NCBI GenBank assembly: GCA_008692225.1
Contig: VICG01000003.1
Coordinates: 2,039,501-2,103,500, forward strand
Direction: 5' to 3'
DNA from: Monilinia fructicola
Lineage: Eukaryota; Ascomycota; Leotiomycetes; Helotiales; Sclerotiniaceae
Length of the DNA stretch: 64,000 bases
In this document: positions 1 through 11,072 of the stretch, piece after piece
Numbering within the stretch: the stretch's first letter is position 1
Layout of the letters: each line of letters starts with the position of its first letter
Notes under the pieces: generated by a model
Database searches by the model: none
What the model was told of the DNA's origin: nothing
The model's input: the letters and a program-made list of their open reading frames with translations, nothing else
Made by a program: the position numbers and the translations under genes

Positions 1-1999
1 CTGGCGATTTTCTTAGCATTGGATTTCTGTTCTGCTCGAAAACCAACATTTCCATTGGGAATGTCATGGCTTCCTAATGGGCGGTTAACTTTACGGTTGC
101 GGTTTCTTTTCAAGGGATGCACTAATTGATCAACCACTTGGTATTCATCCACGACTGCGCCCAATCTCTCTGTAGCGGAGTAGCCAGCTTCTTTGTAAGA
201 CGAGTTATTGTACTGACCCTGTGTGGGAATTTGCCTCACAGGTCTCTGATCCTGACTTGGTCCTTGCTCAAACTGATTTAGTCCACGCAATGTTCCGTTG
301 CTTGGGGGAGCCTGCTCTCCTCTTTGCTTCTTGTGTGGTGGTTCACCAAGGATTGTTGGCGGCAGTGTCCGATTTCGTAAAGGTGTTGCAGCATTTTGGG
401 AATTGGTCAAGCTATTCGTCGGCGTTGGTCCACCACCACGGGGTCTGACCTTCTGAGTGTCAGTCGGAGGAATATTATATTGTCAACGTGGGCAAAACAT
501 ACCATTTTGGTATGGGCCTCGAGGATTGCTTCGGAAACTGGGAGTATTCGAGAACTGCAAGAGTCCTCCATTAGTATAAGAACAAACGCTAGCCAGATTT
601 TAGAAGAAATGACACACCTCCCGATACGTTTGAAGTAACGATGGTATGCAAAACTCCTGTATAATTGGTTAGCACATAGCCAAACCCAACTGAATGCATC
701 TGAGATTCCCATACCACTGTTTTTTCTTCGGCGACTTGTTTGGATTTGGAGTTCTTTGCTCTGGCGCATCATCGACCGCAGTATCATTAACCGCAGTTGT
801 CGCACTTTAAATGAAAATTAGTTTTGGAGCACACAGAAACTTGTGGCCTTTCCCACAACAAGGACATACCTCGTATGATTTTCTAAAATATCAAAATCAC
901 TAATGTGCTGAAATGTTGGGTTTGGCTCTTCGTTACTCGCATTGGATAATTGAATGTTCTCGTCATGGGAAACTTTTTGTATGTTCTGCGGGAAGGGTAG
1001 ATAGATCAAATGGTTAGTTAAAAGCAGCGGGGCTAGTCAATTGATAACGTAGCCTTGTGATAGATAGGTAGATAGAAAGAAAGAAAGAAAGAAAGGACTA
1101 CTCGGTAGGTAATAGGTATGATGGATGAATGAACGAATGAATGAATGATGAATGATGAATGAGGGAAGTGAGGAAGATGAGAGAGATGAGATAAGTATCC
1201 AAACATTAAAGCAAAAGGCACAAAAGGAAAAGAACTCACATTTGGTTTTACTTCTGCCAAATTCAAATCATCGATATGGCATATAGATATAGAATCATCT
1301 GAGTGCACGTCGCCCCGTTCTGCGATCAGCTCTGGAAGTCCTTTCTCTCCTTCTTTCTCTTTATCTTCATCAATTCCATTTATCTCGGAAATATGTCGAG
1401 GATTCATTCGGGTCTTCAAATGATGATGCCCAGGAATGATTTCAGTATTATCGATCAAATTTAATTGTTTGCTGGGACATGATGTATGCGCTCCTTCACT
1501 GCTGGGTCTTTCATATATGCGCTGATGTTGATTTATTGGCTGGAGGCTGTCATTGAAGACTTGCGATATTATCTTGAGAGGTTCGATGTCTTCATAGCAA
1601 TGTATTGATGAGGTCTTAATCCTGGTGCTGGTCCTGGTGTTGGTCCTGGTCCTGGTCCTGGTTGTAGTAGTTTCAATTTTGGTGTTTAATGCTCGCTTCT
1701 GAGTGGTTGAAGTTATTTCGGCCGCTTCATCAATATCGGCATCGGAATCGTCAATTATCACAAGATTCCTGGGTTCGTCTGAGTACTTGTTAAGAATTGC
1801 AGTTATTTCATTGGATCTCGAAATAATCTGATGATTCATTTCTCCCTCAGGATTTCCCTGTTCGTTTTCCTTTTTGAAATTCCTCATTGTGGCCTGTGGC
1901 TTGATGAGGGAACTCATCCTACCTAGTGAGGTACACAACGATCTTGCCAGTTCTTGCTTATTGAACTCTTCTTGGATGGCCGGGACAAGGTTCTCATTA
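1..1999 (-). CDS. Hypothetical multi-exon, low-complexity protein (partial at both ends)
   Basis: I do not recognise this protein. Reading the minus strand, exons at 1999-1240, 985-870, 804-715, 656-618, 554-503 and 452-1 join with correct phase at every junction, giving about 500 residues before the window edge. Donors are GTGAGT, GTATGT, GTATGG, GTGTGT and GTATGT, and most acceptors end in CAG. The product is rich in Asn, Gln, Ser, Pro, Arg and charged residues. It has an acidic stretch (IIDDSDADIDEAAE), a Thr-Arg dipeptide run from a hexanucleotide repeat near 1620-1662, and a basic/Gly/Pro tail (VRPRGGGPTPTNS; HKKQRGEQ). This looks like an intrinsically disordered nuclear-type protein, which is inference. 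The true start is uncertain: the exon opens after a good acceptor at 2000, but I could not place the upstream exon in frame. An in-frame ATG lies near 1919. The C-terminus is beyond base 1. Confidence 0.6.
1074..1165. repeat. AAAG and GAAT microsatellites inside an intron
   Basis: A run of AAAG units (about 1074-1096) is followed by GAAT/GAATGAT units (about 1127-1165). Both lie inside the 254-nt intron (986-1239) of the first gene, so length changes would not alter its reading frame. Confidence 0.8.
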
Positions 2000-3434
2000 C
2001 TATAGTAATATGATTAGTCCCGAAGTTCATGTATTCTGAAGGGAATACAGTTGTTTCTTTTGCATACGTTGCTCAAACAAGTCTGGTGGTCATCCAAGAT
2101 ATTGACTTGGCAATTATGCTCTTTCTAAGAAGTTATTCCTTTCTCGAGACCTCGAGATAGAAGGTGCAATGTTTGTATTGCAAATCTTGAAGTGAAAGGC
2201 TACCAAGCGATCAAAGGTGAGTACAACCCAGACCTTCGCAAAGATCGATCTTCCCAGATATAAAGAAGATTGAAATTGAAACCTACAGCTGCTTCTTCGA
2301 AAACGTTTCCTGTGTCGGGAGTCAAGTAGCTTGCAAAGATGTACTACTGTCAAGATATCGAAAAGTAGTCGAGAGGGGTGGTAGTAGAAAAACTTGCCTG
2401 GTTGAAAACAAAAGGTGGTATTGACTGTACCTACCAGGACTTTGGTATGATTAATAAGGATGAAGCGAAGGCCATTCAACAATAGACTATGCAAGGCGAA
2501 TACCTGGCCAATCACCTTGGCTTCCAGAGTGAATGATTCGGGTGGTAGAATGCTTCGAAGCATATACTCTTTCAACTTCGATCTTCTTTGAGGGGGACGT
2601 TTATTCTGAGCCTTCCATAGAACCAATCCGTCACAATTTATGGTGGACAGTAAGATCTCACAAGATCATCATAGAGTATTACTCTATTGGATTGTATTCC
2701 TTAAATTATATGTACAGTAGAAATGAGAAAGAAGCCGACAAAGGAATACCTAGCCGGTCGATGGAACTCAATATAAGACTATGTTGAAAGCATCTGATCT
2801 TGATACCTATATCAACACTACTACCTACCTACTCACCTACCTAATCAACCATATCACTTGAACGTTGAGTGTCTTAACTGGAACCAGGGTTATAAGATAG
2901 ATCACCTACGATGGAAAAGTGTAAATGCTTTAATCTTTGACATTGCTGTGTGTGACTTGATCTGGCCAATATTATACCTGTCAAGCCCAAGTCTAGTTGC
3001 CCCATAGATACAGCTCTGGGATACATTCTGGTGATTATAATCACCTCTGACGCAAAATATCGACTGATACATATGTATCATTCAAACTTTGATATGTAGA
3101 CCAAAGTAACTTGAGCTGAGAGTGCACATCGGTATGACTGCAGTTTGACAGCCTCAACCTCAGAGCTCTCTCGTCCGCTCCCTCAACTTCATTGAAATGC
3201 ATTGGCTTGTGGATCGGTAGCAGTATTGAACAGTGGGATCCTCCTATATCACTGAATACGAAAGTAATTCTCAGGCCATTTCCAAACTGGTGGGTTGTGG
3301 ATTTGATTCTTGATACAGCTGTACAGATAAGAAAAGTCGCCATTCAGAGCCATGAAGCGCTCCGTCCATCTATCCTCAGTATCACTTTCCCTCCATCTAC
3401 AATATGTCCTCCCCGTCGTCACCATTATCATCAT
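2000..3434. other. Stretch without an assigned gene; one protein-like segment
   Basis: The minus strand from about 2660 to 2500 encodes a basic, protein-like segment (includes KAQNKRPPQRRSKLKEY and LPPESFTLEAKVIGQ) that ends at a possible GTATTC donor. It could be an upstream exon of the first gene or part of a separate gene. No start codon or in-frame chain of exons could be built, and several stops interrupt 2100-2500. The rest (2700-3434) shows no convincing coding signal and should hold the 3' end of the COX6 transcript. Confidence 0.35.
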
Positions 3435-4231
3435 CTATTTAGCCTCAGGGTAGAGGTCCTCCTTCAAGCTCACACCTAATTCTTCACGGAGTGGCTTGAG
3501 TTCCTCCAAATATTGGTCGTATTGGCCACGGTTCTCAACCTTTGCCTTAATACCTAATGTACAGTGATGTCAGCCCTGACCCCCTCCAAAACTATGCCTG
3601 GTCTCCACCCCACTTGCGAGGAATAAAGCAAACAGTACATACCCTCAAAGATCCGTACAGCTGTGGGGTAATCGTTAACTCTTCTTGCGGCTTTCAATGC
3701 GGCAACGACGACGGATGGGGAAGGGACGAGATCGTAGGCAAAAGCGTTGTTGAGATTTCGCTATTCAAAAAGATCGTACGATAATCAGCAATCTAGTGAC
3801 ATGAGTGTAGTGGGTGCGAGAAAAGCAATATAAATAATGACTAGAGCACATACCTGAAGCTCGAAAACATCTTGAACTTGCTCGAATTCCTTCTCATATC
3901 TATCAGAGCATTAGCCAACCTTGAAACTTCATGTTTATATGCATTCGGCTGGTTCCGGTTGTGCAGAAACATGCTCAAACCCGAGCAATATGCCTCCCAA
4001 TTGGAGACCGACATACCTAGCTGTGAATTCTTCGAAGCTCTCCTCATGGTGAGCACCTTCTTGCCCGTCCTTGTCGGCAGACAGACTGCGGCTCGTGGTG
4101 CTGAAACAGTTGGCAGAGGTTGCGCTCATTGTTGGGGCAACACGAGGAGTGAAGCTTCTGAGTCCATTGGATCGGAAGATGGCCGATGGTTGCGCGCGCG
4201 AAGCGATACGCAGAATTCTAGTTGACGACAT
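3435..4231 (-). CDS. COX6: Cytochrome c oxidase subunit 6 (subunit Va type), mitochondrial
   Basis: Nuclear-encoded structural subunit of respiratory complex IV, on the matrix side of the inner membrane. Four exons on the minus strand (4231-4017, 3899-3854, 3760-3643, 3553-3435) join in frame to give 165 residues, near the fungal family length. The first 45 or so residues are rich in Arg/Ser/Ala with few acidic residues, as in a mitochondrial presequence. The mature part begins near HEESFEEFTARYEKEF and carries the family pattern QVQDVFELQRNLNNAFAYDL, followed by PSPSVVVAALKAARRVNDY and a C-terminal EELKPLREELGV. All three introns start GTATGT and have clear acceptors. The start is the only ATG ahead of the presequence. 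Its upstream flank opens onto a 2.5-kb intergenic region shared with the elongase gene, which is transcribed the other way. Family assignment is secure; exon edges are by eye. Confidence 0.93.
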
Positions 4232-6737
4232 TAGGAAAAGCTGGTGTGGTGAGGTTTCTCGGGATTTCGTAGTCTAATCGTCGCTCATAAAAACGCAGAA
4301 CAGTTCGAAGTCAAATTACTTGCAAATACCTGTGCGCTGTGATTGGTTATGCTTAGTCATTCACCACCCGAGGCCGTAAGGTTACTGTAAAATGATGTCG
4401 TGTCAGTCCCGGCTGCCCGAGCATTCTATCTTTTATTCACGGTTCGAGCATCTCACACCCACTTCTGTCGTCTTCAATGCATTCCAAGGCTCCTTTCTTC
4501 CCTTTAACTACTTAGATGTTTCGAGGTGATGGAGTCAAATCTCATGTTAGGTATCACTTTTTGATAGTAGCGGTTAAGTCCTACTGAAAACTGCTGCTGT
4601 CCTTTCCATTCCCTAATGGTTTATGCCTCCCCCTCTATTCCTTCTTCGACTTGATTATCGGCGTTGGCTCCTACTTAGGCATATGTTCATCCATCCCATC
4701 GCATCATCCGAATATGAATAGACATTTCGGAACATGCCCTCCAGTATTCTCCGAAATACCGAAATACCGGAATATCGGGATGCCGGGATAACTTTCAACC
4801 TCGGTTACGATACATACTTAAACTGAGATAGGGCTCTTATTCCAACTCACTTAGCCCTGTCTCTAACAAGCCTTCAACATATCCAACATGCTGTTGTGAT
4901 GAAGAATGCTTGAATCCCATAACGAGCGGAGATCTAAGTGAAAACTGATTTCTCAAAGCTATTCAGTGTCATGATCGTGAACATTGTTGTTGATGAGGTC
5001 AAGCTTCATAGCACTCCGAGCATCCCCACACGACGGGAAGTAATGCTTGACCTGACACCATCGAGTTTACACGGATATTCTGACGCCCTGTCACGGCTAG
5101 AGTGTTTGGTTACAACGCCCACAATGCGGTTCTCAAGCCCATAGATATATCACTCCAAAGCATTACCCGATGGAATAGGCTCCAAGCTCTCCAAAAAAAA
5201 AATTCAACGGATTGGAACAAAATAGCAGCGATGAGATTTTAATATCACTACTTCTAACATCATTTAAATAGCACTAGTCAATCTTTGTAGTCTTCTCAGG
5301 GGTGGAGTGTTTACTCGCTAGAGGAAGGGGGTGTGGTCATCCGTTTCTAATCGAGCCGCATCAAATGATCTGGCCAGTATGACTACCTACGTACTGCAAG
5401 AAATCATTTCTAGTGCTCACCAATGATATACAAGTAGGAGTACGGCAATGATCTTGAGACGGCATGACCATGAGAATCTAGATACCTCGGTAAATAACGT
5501 GAAAACATCTACTCATTGTCCGGGGTAATTTAATGCTTCCATACTGTCTGTCTATTGAAAACACCTACAACTGATATTGACATTCCATATCTGCCACCAC
5601 CCAACCTACAATGTACTTATATTTATCCTTCACACCCAGTTAATTAGTTGGTTGGTTATTTAACATCATGAGATAGAACTTGGAAGCTTTTGAGCCAAAT
5701 CCTCACCCTTGTTCCTTGTATTTCTGGAGCTCACGTTGTTGTTGTTTACTTGTAGAGTAATACGTGGAGGAAATTCACATAATAATAAGATTAGCAAAAC
5801 AGCTTCGTTGTTATCATACCTACTGTAGGTATCCATGGATAGTATACAGTATGGCTGAAGTGGCTCGTACCTAGGTAAAGTACATTCATTGACCAGTAGG
5901 AATAGACGTCTAATTCCACCTATGTAACGCTGATATATCTTGAAGAATCATTGGTTATACAGTCTCCCCAATCTCCATACTTACATTACAGTATTAGATG
6001 CTTGCAAAAGTCGGTGATAGTAGTCTAGCATGCATATAACTATTACCTGCCTGCCTCTCTACGTACCTACTGTACTCCGTCTACTGATGGTACTGTCCCA
6101 ATACGTAGCATGTGAAATTTCTCAAAGATCCAATTTCGGTAACGCCTCCCGTTCCTGACCCCTTTAAGAAAAAAGTAAACTAACCTTGGCATTAGCCATT
6201 CTGCATCTTTTTTCTTCTCCAGCTTGATAGGAACAAATCAAAAAGGAAACTTTTCCTCTTTCCTCGATCTCTCAAAACCTTACCCTTCTATTTTCATTAC
6301 AACTTCTTTTTAGAATTCGATCTCAAGAACCTCTTCCGAGTTTTTCGTACTTGGTGCATCATTATCCTTTTCTTCACTCTTGAATTCTCCTCCTAATAAT
6401 CAACAACATCCAAGTAAAAGCGAGATATTAATATATTATTCATTTCTCTTCTCTCGTCGCTCCTTCATCGAGTTGCCTGTTGTTACATTACTCTTTTTGT
6501 TTTGTTTTGAATGCATCAGAAAAAACACAATCTGGCTGTTTTTCGTCATCTGCATTGAAGGGAAAATAACTAAATCGAGATAGTTGTTTATAAGTCGCCT
6601 TGTCGCGCTGTAAATATCTTCTTACCTACTTTAACGAATTCCACTTCTTCAAAAGAACACGCGACCTCTTTTGATATCCCCATCGCAGATTTACTTTGGG
6701 TTAACAACATACCATCGTCGACTGCACTTTTCTCATT
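4232..6737. other. 2.5-kb divergent intergenic region between COX6 and the elongase
   Basis: No convincing gene. It holds the COX6 promoter, a degenerate octamer array (4751-4790), a TACCTAGGTA palindrome (5868-5877) and, near 6230-6737, a pyrimidine-rich stretch typical of a fungal 5' leader just ahead of the elongase start. Short open frames at 4938-5144 and 6380-6583 have no recognisable composition or splice context. Confidence 0.7.
4751..4790. repeat. Five tandem degenerate 8-bp units
   Basis: Consecutive octamers read CCGAAATA, CCGAAATA, CCGGAATA, TCGGGATG, CCGGGATA. The first two are identical; the later ones keep a CG-purine core and an AT-containing end. Confidence 0.75.
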
Positions 6738-7957
6738 ATGTCGTCAAGCGGATTGGATTTAAAGGCCTTCCCTCTGCCAACAATTGAAAAGCCATTCGGT
6801 GTGGAATTATGGCCCATCTTCGACAAGGCTTTCACTGCCATTAAGGGTTACCACCCGCAAGATTTCGACTTTCAACCGCTAGTTACGCCTATGTCAACAT
6901 TGAAGGAGAGCGGCTTGACAATTCTCGCATACTACATTATAATATTTGGTGGGAGAGAGTTGATGCGAAACCGACCGGCCTTCAAGCTGAATGGTCCTTT
7001 TATGATCCACAACTTCTACCTTACAGCCATCAGCGCCAGTCTCTTAGCACTTTTCATTGAGCAATTGGTGCCTACAGTTTACAACAATGGCCTTTTCTAT
7101 GCCATCTGCGATGTTAAGGGTGGTTGGACTTCCCACTTGGTTATTCTCTATTATGTAGGTTTGCTTGGAGACGAGGCTACGTGATTCTGCGGCTGACAAT
7201 TGAGTAGCTCAACTACCTGACAAAATACCTCGAATTGATCGATACAGTTTTCCTAGTGTTGAAGAAGAAGCCATTGAGTACGTATTCATCATTTTGCGAT
7301 CCATGCCATGTATGTATGCTAATGTTTTTTGCGAAGCTTTCCTTCACTGCTACCACCACGGCGCCACTGCTCTCTTATGTTACACGCAACTCATTGGGTT
7401 GACATCCGTATCATGGGTCCCAATTACCCTCAACCTCATGGTTCACGTCGTCATGTACTGGTACTATTTCCAAAGTGCGCGTGGAATCCGCATTTGGTGG
7501 AAGGAATGGATCACCAGACTCCAAATTATTCAGTTTGTCATTGATCTTGGTAAGGCTGCACAAACTTTCCATCAGCCACAAATCCCTCTTGTTTTCAGCT
7601 TGCTGACTTATTTTTCTTTATTCAGGCTTCGTATACTTTGCATCGTACACCTACTTTGCCTCAACCTATTTCCCCAGCTTGCCAAGTGCGGGTAACTGTG
7701 CCGGAGAAGAATTTGCAGCCTTCGCGGGTATGGGTATCCTCAGCTCTTACCTCTTGCTCTTCATCTCCTTCTACTTCGCAACCTACAAGAAGGATGGAAA
7801 GCGCCCCACGGGTCGCAAGGCTGCGCGATCCTTGGTCGATGCCAAAGTTCCAGACGTCGCTGCACTTACAAACGGGAAGATCAATGCAAGCTCCTCCAAT
7901 GGCACTGCAACAGGCGTGAGCCCAGCCCGTCCAGCCACCCGCTCCCGCAAGGCATAA
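6738..7957 (+). CDS. ELO-family very-long-chain fatty acid elongase (3-ketoacyl-CoA synthase)
   Basis: Condensing enzyme of the ER fatty acid elongation cycle, adding malonyl-CoA carbons to acyl-CoA. Exons 6738-7154, 7208-7277, 7337-7549 and 7626-7957 give 343 residues, the usual length for fungal ELO2/ELO3 (GNS1/SUR4) proteins. The histidine box HCYHH lies at residues 166-170 in the context [20 protein letters not shown]. It is preceded by the family segment [20 protein letters not shown] and followed by [11 protein letters not shown] and several hydrophobic spans (for example [10 protein letters not shown] and [15 protein letters not shown]). The C-terminal 70 residues are polar and end Arg-Lys-Ala, without a classic KKxx signal. 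The second intron splits the codon before the histidine box, and joining restores the conserved Thr. The start at 6738 is the first ATG after the pyrimidine-rich leader. Which yeast paralogue it matches (ELO1, ELO2 or ELO3) cannot be settled here. Confidence 0.95.
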
Positions 7958-8930
7958 ACATGTATGTCGGGATACGACCTTACACAGTCGAGCCGACCGC
8001 CATGGTCGACCCGATTATGCGATAAATGATAATGGATATCAACTCGCAGCCTCTTTCGAAGCGAGTGCACAAACTTCTTTGAGAATTAAGATTTTCTCCT
8101 TGTATAATGGTTTTTTGGTGACACAACACAGCTTAGAATGTGGTGTCGCTTTCACAACTTTTCTTTTCTTATGTTATAGAAAGAAGATATGTAATGAATG
8201 CCGTTTTCGGCCAAATGACAGCATGGGCGGTTGGGCGGACCTAGAAAAGAACAATTCAGACTTCAACAACCCGACACCTAGTACTCCTTTCTTTCTAATT
8301 TCATTTCTTGTGTGTTGTAGGGCAATGGTTGTTGGTTGTCATTCAACGGAATAACACATTGGCGCGTGGCATGACGATTGGGAAAACGATGATGTGAATG
8401 ATAGCATAATAGACAGACGAAGATTTCATGAGCTATCTACTTTTGTACATGCCTGTGATTATGATGTATGGGTCATGGTGGTAATGGAAATACGTACAAA
8501 GCACAGAGAACCTAAGACATCAGATACGGACTTTTCATGTTGGAAATCACTTGAAATATAATGCAGCATTATTCCTGACTGGTCTCTACAATACGTTCAT
8601 TTTCAGACCCAGTGGATGGTGCATATGAGGTCCGATGGTGTTTTTATTATTGTGCCGTGCTATCTCATCTGTGAGCCCACCTCGTCCCTATTGCGTGTCC
8701 TCGTTCTATGAAATTCGGCGATGTCCTTTTCTTCCTTTTCATCCTTCTCCCTCTCCGCGCTTGATGAGGGTGATGGCGAGCTTCTGGATAGGGTGCGTAA
8801 TCAGTAGTCTGTGTAATATGCATGGTGTGGTTGATGTCGATCTTGGTATTAACATCGGATCTTAGAGCTGGACGTGGTCGGCTACGGGGATAGATAGGAT
8901 GGAGAAAATGGGGGATGGGGGCAGGATGAG

Positions 8931-8973
8931 GGTTGTGGGTTGTGGGCTGTGGGTTGTGGGCCAAGGTGGGTGG
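8931..8973 (+). repeat. G-tract repeat with G-quadruplex potential
   Basis: At least six GGG runs separated by short TTGT/CTGT/CCAAGGT loops (GGGTTGTGGGCTGTGGG pattern), satisfying the usual four-tract G3 rule on the plus strand. Confidence 0.7.
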
Positions 8974-10997
8974 CTGTGAGGTACACTGGGGGTCATTTCG
9001 TTATGTATTCATTCATAGGTTCTACGCTGCAGCTATATGGTTCATGCTCTCTTCGTGCAGGTGGAGAGAGTGCTGCTTGTGTGGAATGGTGGGAGCGTCA
9101 CGTGTTGCGGCGGTGGGCGAGGAGGTAATGTGCTCTGGGGAGGTTGGGGGGCGGTATGAGGTATGAGGTATTATGGGGGGTTGGCTTGATTTCGGGCTTG
9201 GTGGTGGATGCTTGGTTGGTGGTCGGTTGATGGATGTGTAGGAAGCTGTGGGAGGGAGGAGCGGGGTGATAAACGAGGGGTATGGGACGGGATGAGAGGA
9301 GGTATGTTTCAGATTTCAGCACGCGAAGAAAAGCTGTAAACGCGTCTTCCATGAGGATTATCGTTGTGAATGCGCAAAATGGTTAGATCTATTCTATCAG
9401 GATGAGTGAGGAACCGTCGGGATTTGGTTGGAATGTAATCTTACAATTGTGCTGTACGTGATGATATTTGCTTGGACGAAAAGTTGTAGATCGGCTTCGT
9501 AGTAGATCATAGCTTAGATCCACGCTACCGACTTATTAGTGTCCAAGTTATCTAAATATATCACATTTCACTTGTAAGGCTCTAAGCATAATATCTAGTA
9601 TAACTTGTGTCTGTAGGTGACTTGCCTGATACGCACGATAGCATATGCATAATACCCCATTTGAGAGACACTCCCACTTGAGCATAACCCACAACAAAAT
9701 AGACGCGCAGCTAGGGAGTCGGTACCTATATATAGTACTTCCCGTTCGGTAGAAGAATGACTTTTAGTCCATCAACTAGTTCATATTTTTCATGATGTCC
9801 AGCCATCCCGGTACAGTGGTTAAGGTATCCATTTTCATGTGGCTGCTTACTTTTTCTTACGGAGATCATTCTTATTGTCCTTGCCATTTTGGCCGTCTTA
9901 CTCTTGTCCAGCCACCTCGAGTCCTTCTCCGCTTATGGCGCGAGATGCTGGCGGTAGTAGGCGAGGTGAACTTGCATATCATTACTAACATGCGATGAGA
10001 TTGAAAGGCATGATTATGAAGGTGCTGACGCTGACGAGATTCTAGCTGGAGAATTTTCCTGGTGGAAGGAAGACAATGGGAGTGTTCAGCTGGGGCTAGT
10101 GGTGCGGAGAAGGTGAGAGTGTACTGAAAATCTAGGACGAAGGATTCGAGATGCCGGGTTGGTGATGGTGATTGTCATGGTGGTCGGGATGTGGCGGGAA
10201 AATAAATGTTGTATTATGTGATGTTGGATGGCGAAGTCGTGGTTCGAATGTGTTTGTAAGATTCGGACTGACACGTGAAGGCTGCGATGCTATATGAGGT
10301 GGAGACCTAAATGAACAAACTGTCCTTCTCGAAACGTCTTTCAGAACTTCTGATAGCGAAATCTGGAGGTCACGCTGATGATAACAACGATGAGAGACAA
10401 GCGAACTAACATTGGCTCTCCTGAATCGTTGGCTCCTAACAAACTTCGTGTATTTTCTTAGACGCCTTGACGTCAGAACGGAGCCTGTTGAACGGAATGT
10501 CTCAAACTTTTGGAAAGTCTCAGATGTGGTATATATGTAACTATACATAGATATCCCGATTTTCAGCCTATTGTTCGTAAATTGATATATCGGAATAACC
10601 CCATCAAGGTGGGCTGATTGTTATAAAGTATGTAATAAGGTCAGAAATTCCCGAAAAAAAGCAAACTATATCTTCAAGAAATCTGTGGCACAAGTGCTGA
10701 TAACCATTTCAAGCACTCGCCCGTCATCCTGCATGCATACATCAGATTACCTAGTAAACTCTACTGTAAAGTCTCTGCTTCCAGATCCCAACACAATGTG
10801 ATTGGTGGATGTATGGATGCAGGCCCTGAATACAATACAATGCCGAAGTCGAGGTATTTAATGAGATCTTTAATATAACAAGAGTGCCGGTCGGGTGGCG
10901 CAATATATTGTTTTCAGAATCGAAGTCCGAGAAGGATACTACAATGGGGACGGACTTAAGGTTAAGCAACTGTGCTGCGGTTCGAATCAAACATTCG

Positions 10998-11072
10998 AGG
11001 GTAAAGGAAGGGGAAAGGGTAAAGGGAAAGGGAAAGGGGAAACGGGACAGGGGAAATGGGGAAAGGGTAAAT
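10998..11072 (+). repeat. GGGAAA-type purine repeat with G-quadruplex potential
   Basis: More than eight runs of three or four G separated by AAA/TAAA spacers (GGGAAAGGGTAAAGGGAAAG pattern). It is homopurine on one strand for much of its length. Confidence 0.75.

Noticed and set aside
805..869. A zinc-knuckle-like peptide (CPCCGKGHKFLC) in one minus-strand frame.
   Set aside because: It lies within a good GTATGT...CTAAT...AAAG intron whose removal keeps the frame of both flanking exons; the frame itself stops soon after. The Cys spacing also does not match the classic CX2CX4HX4C knuckle.
10132..10548. 138-codon minus-strand frame.
   Set aside because: His/Pro/Ser/Arg-rich shadow of skewed DNA, with no domain, no splice context and no conserved-looking segment.
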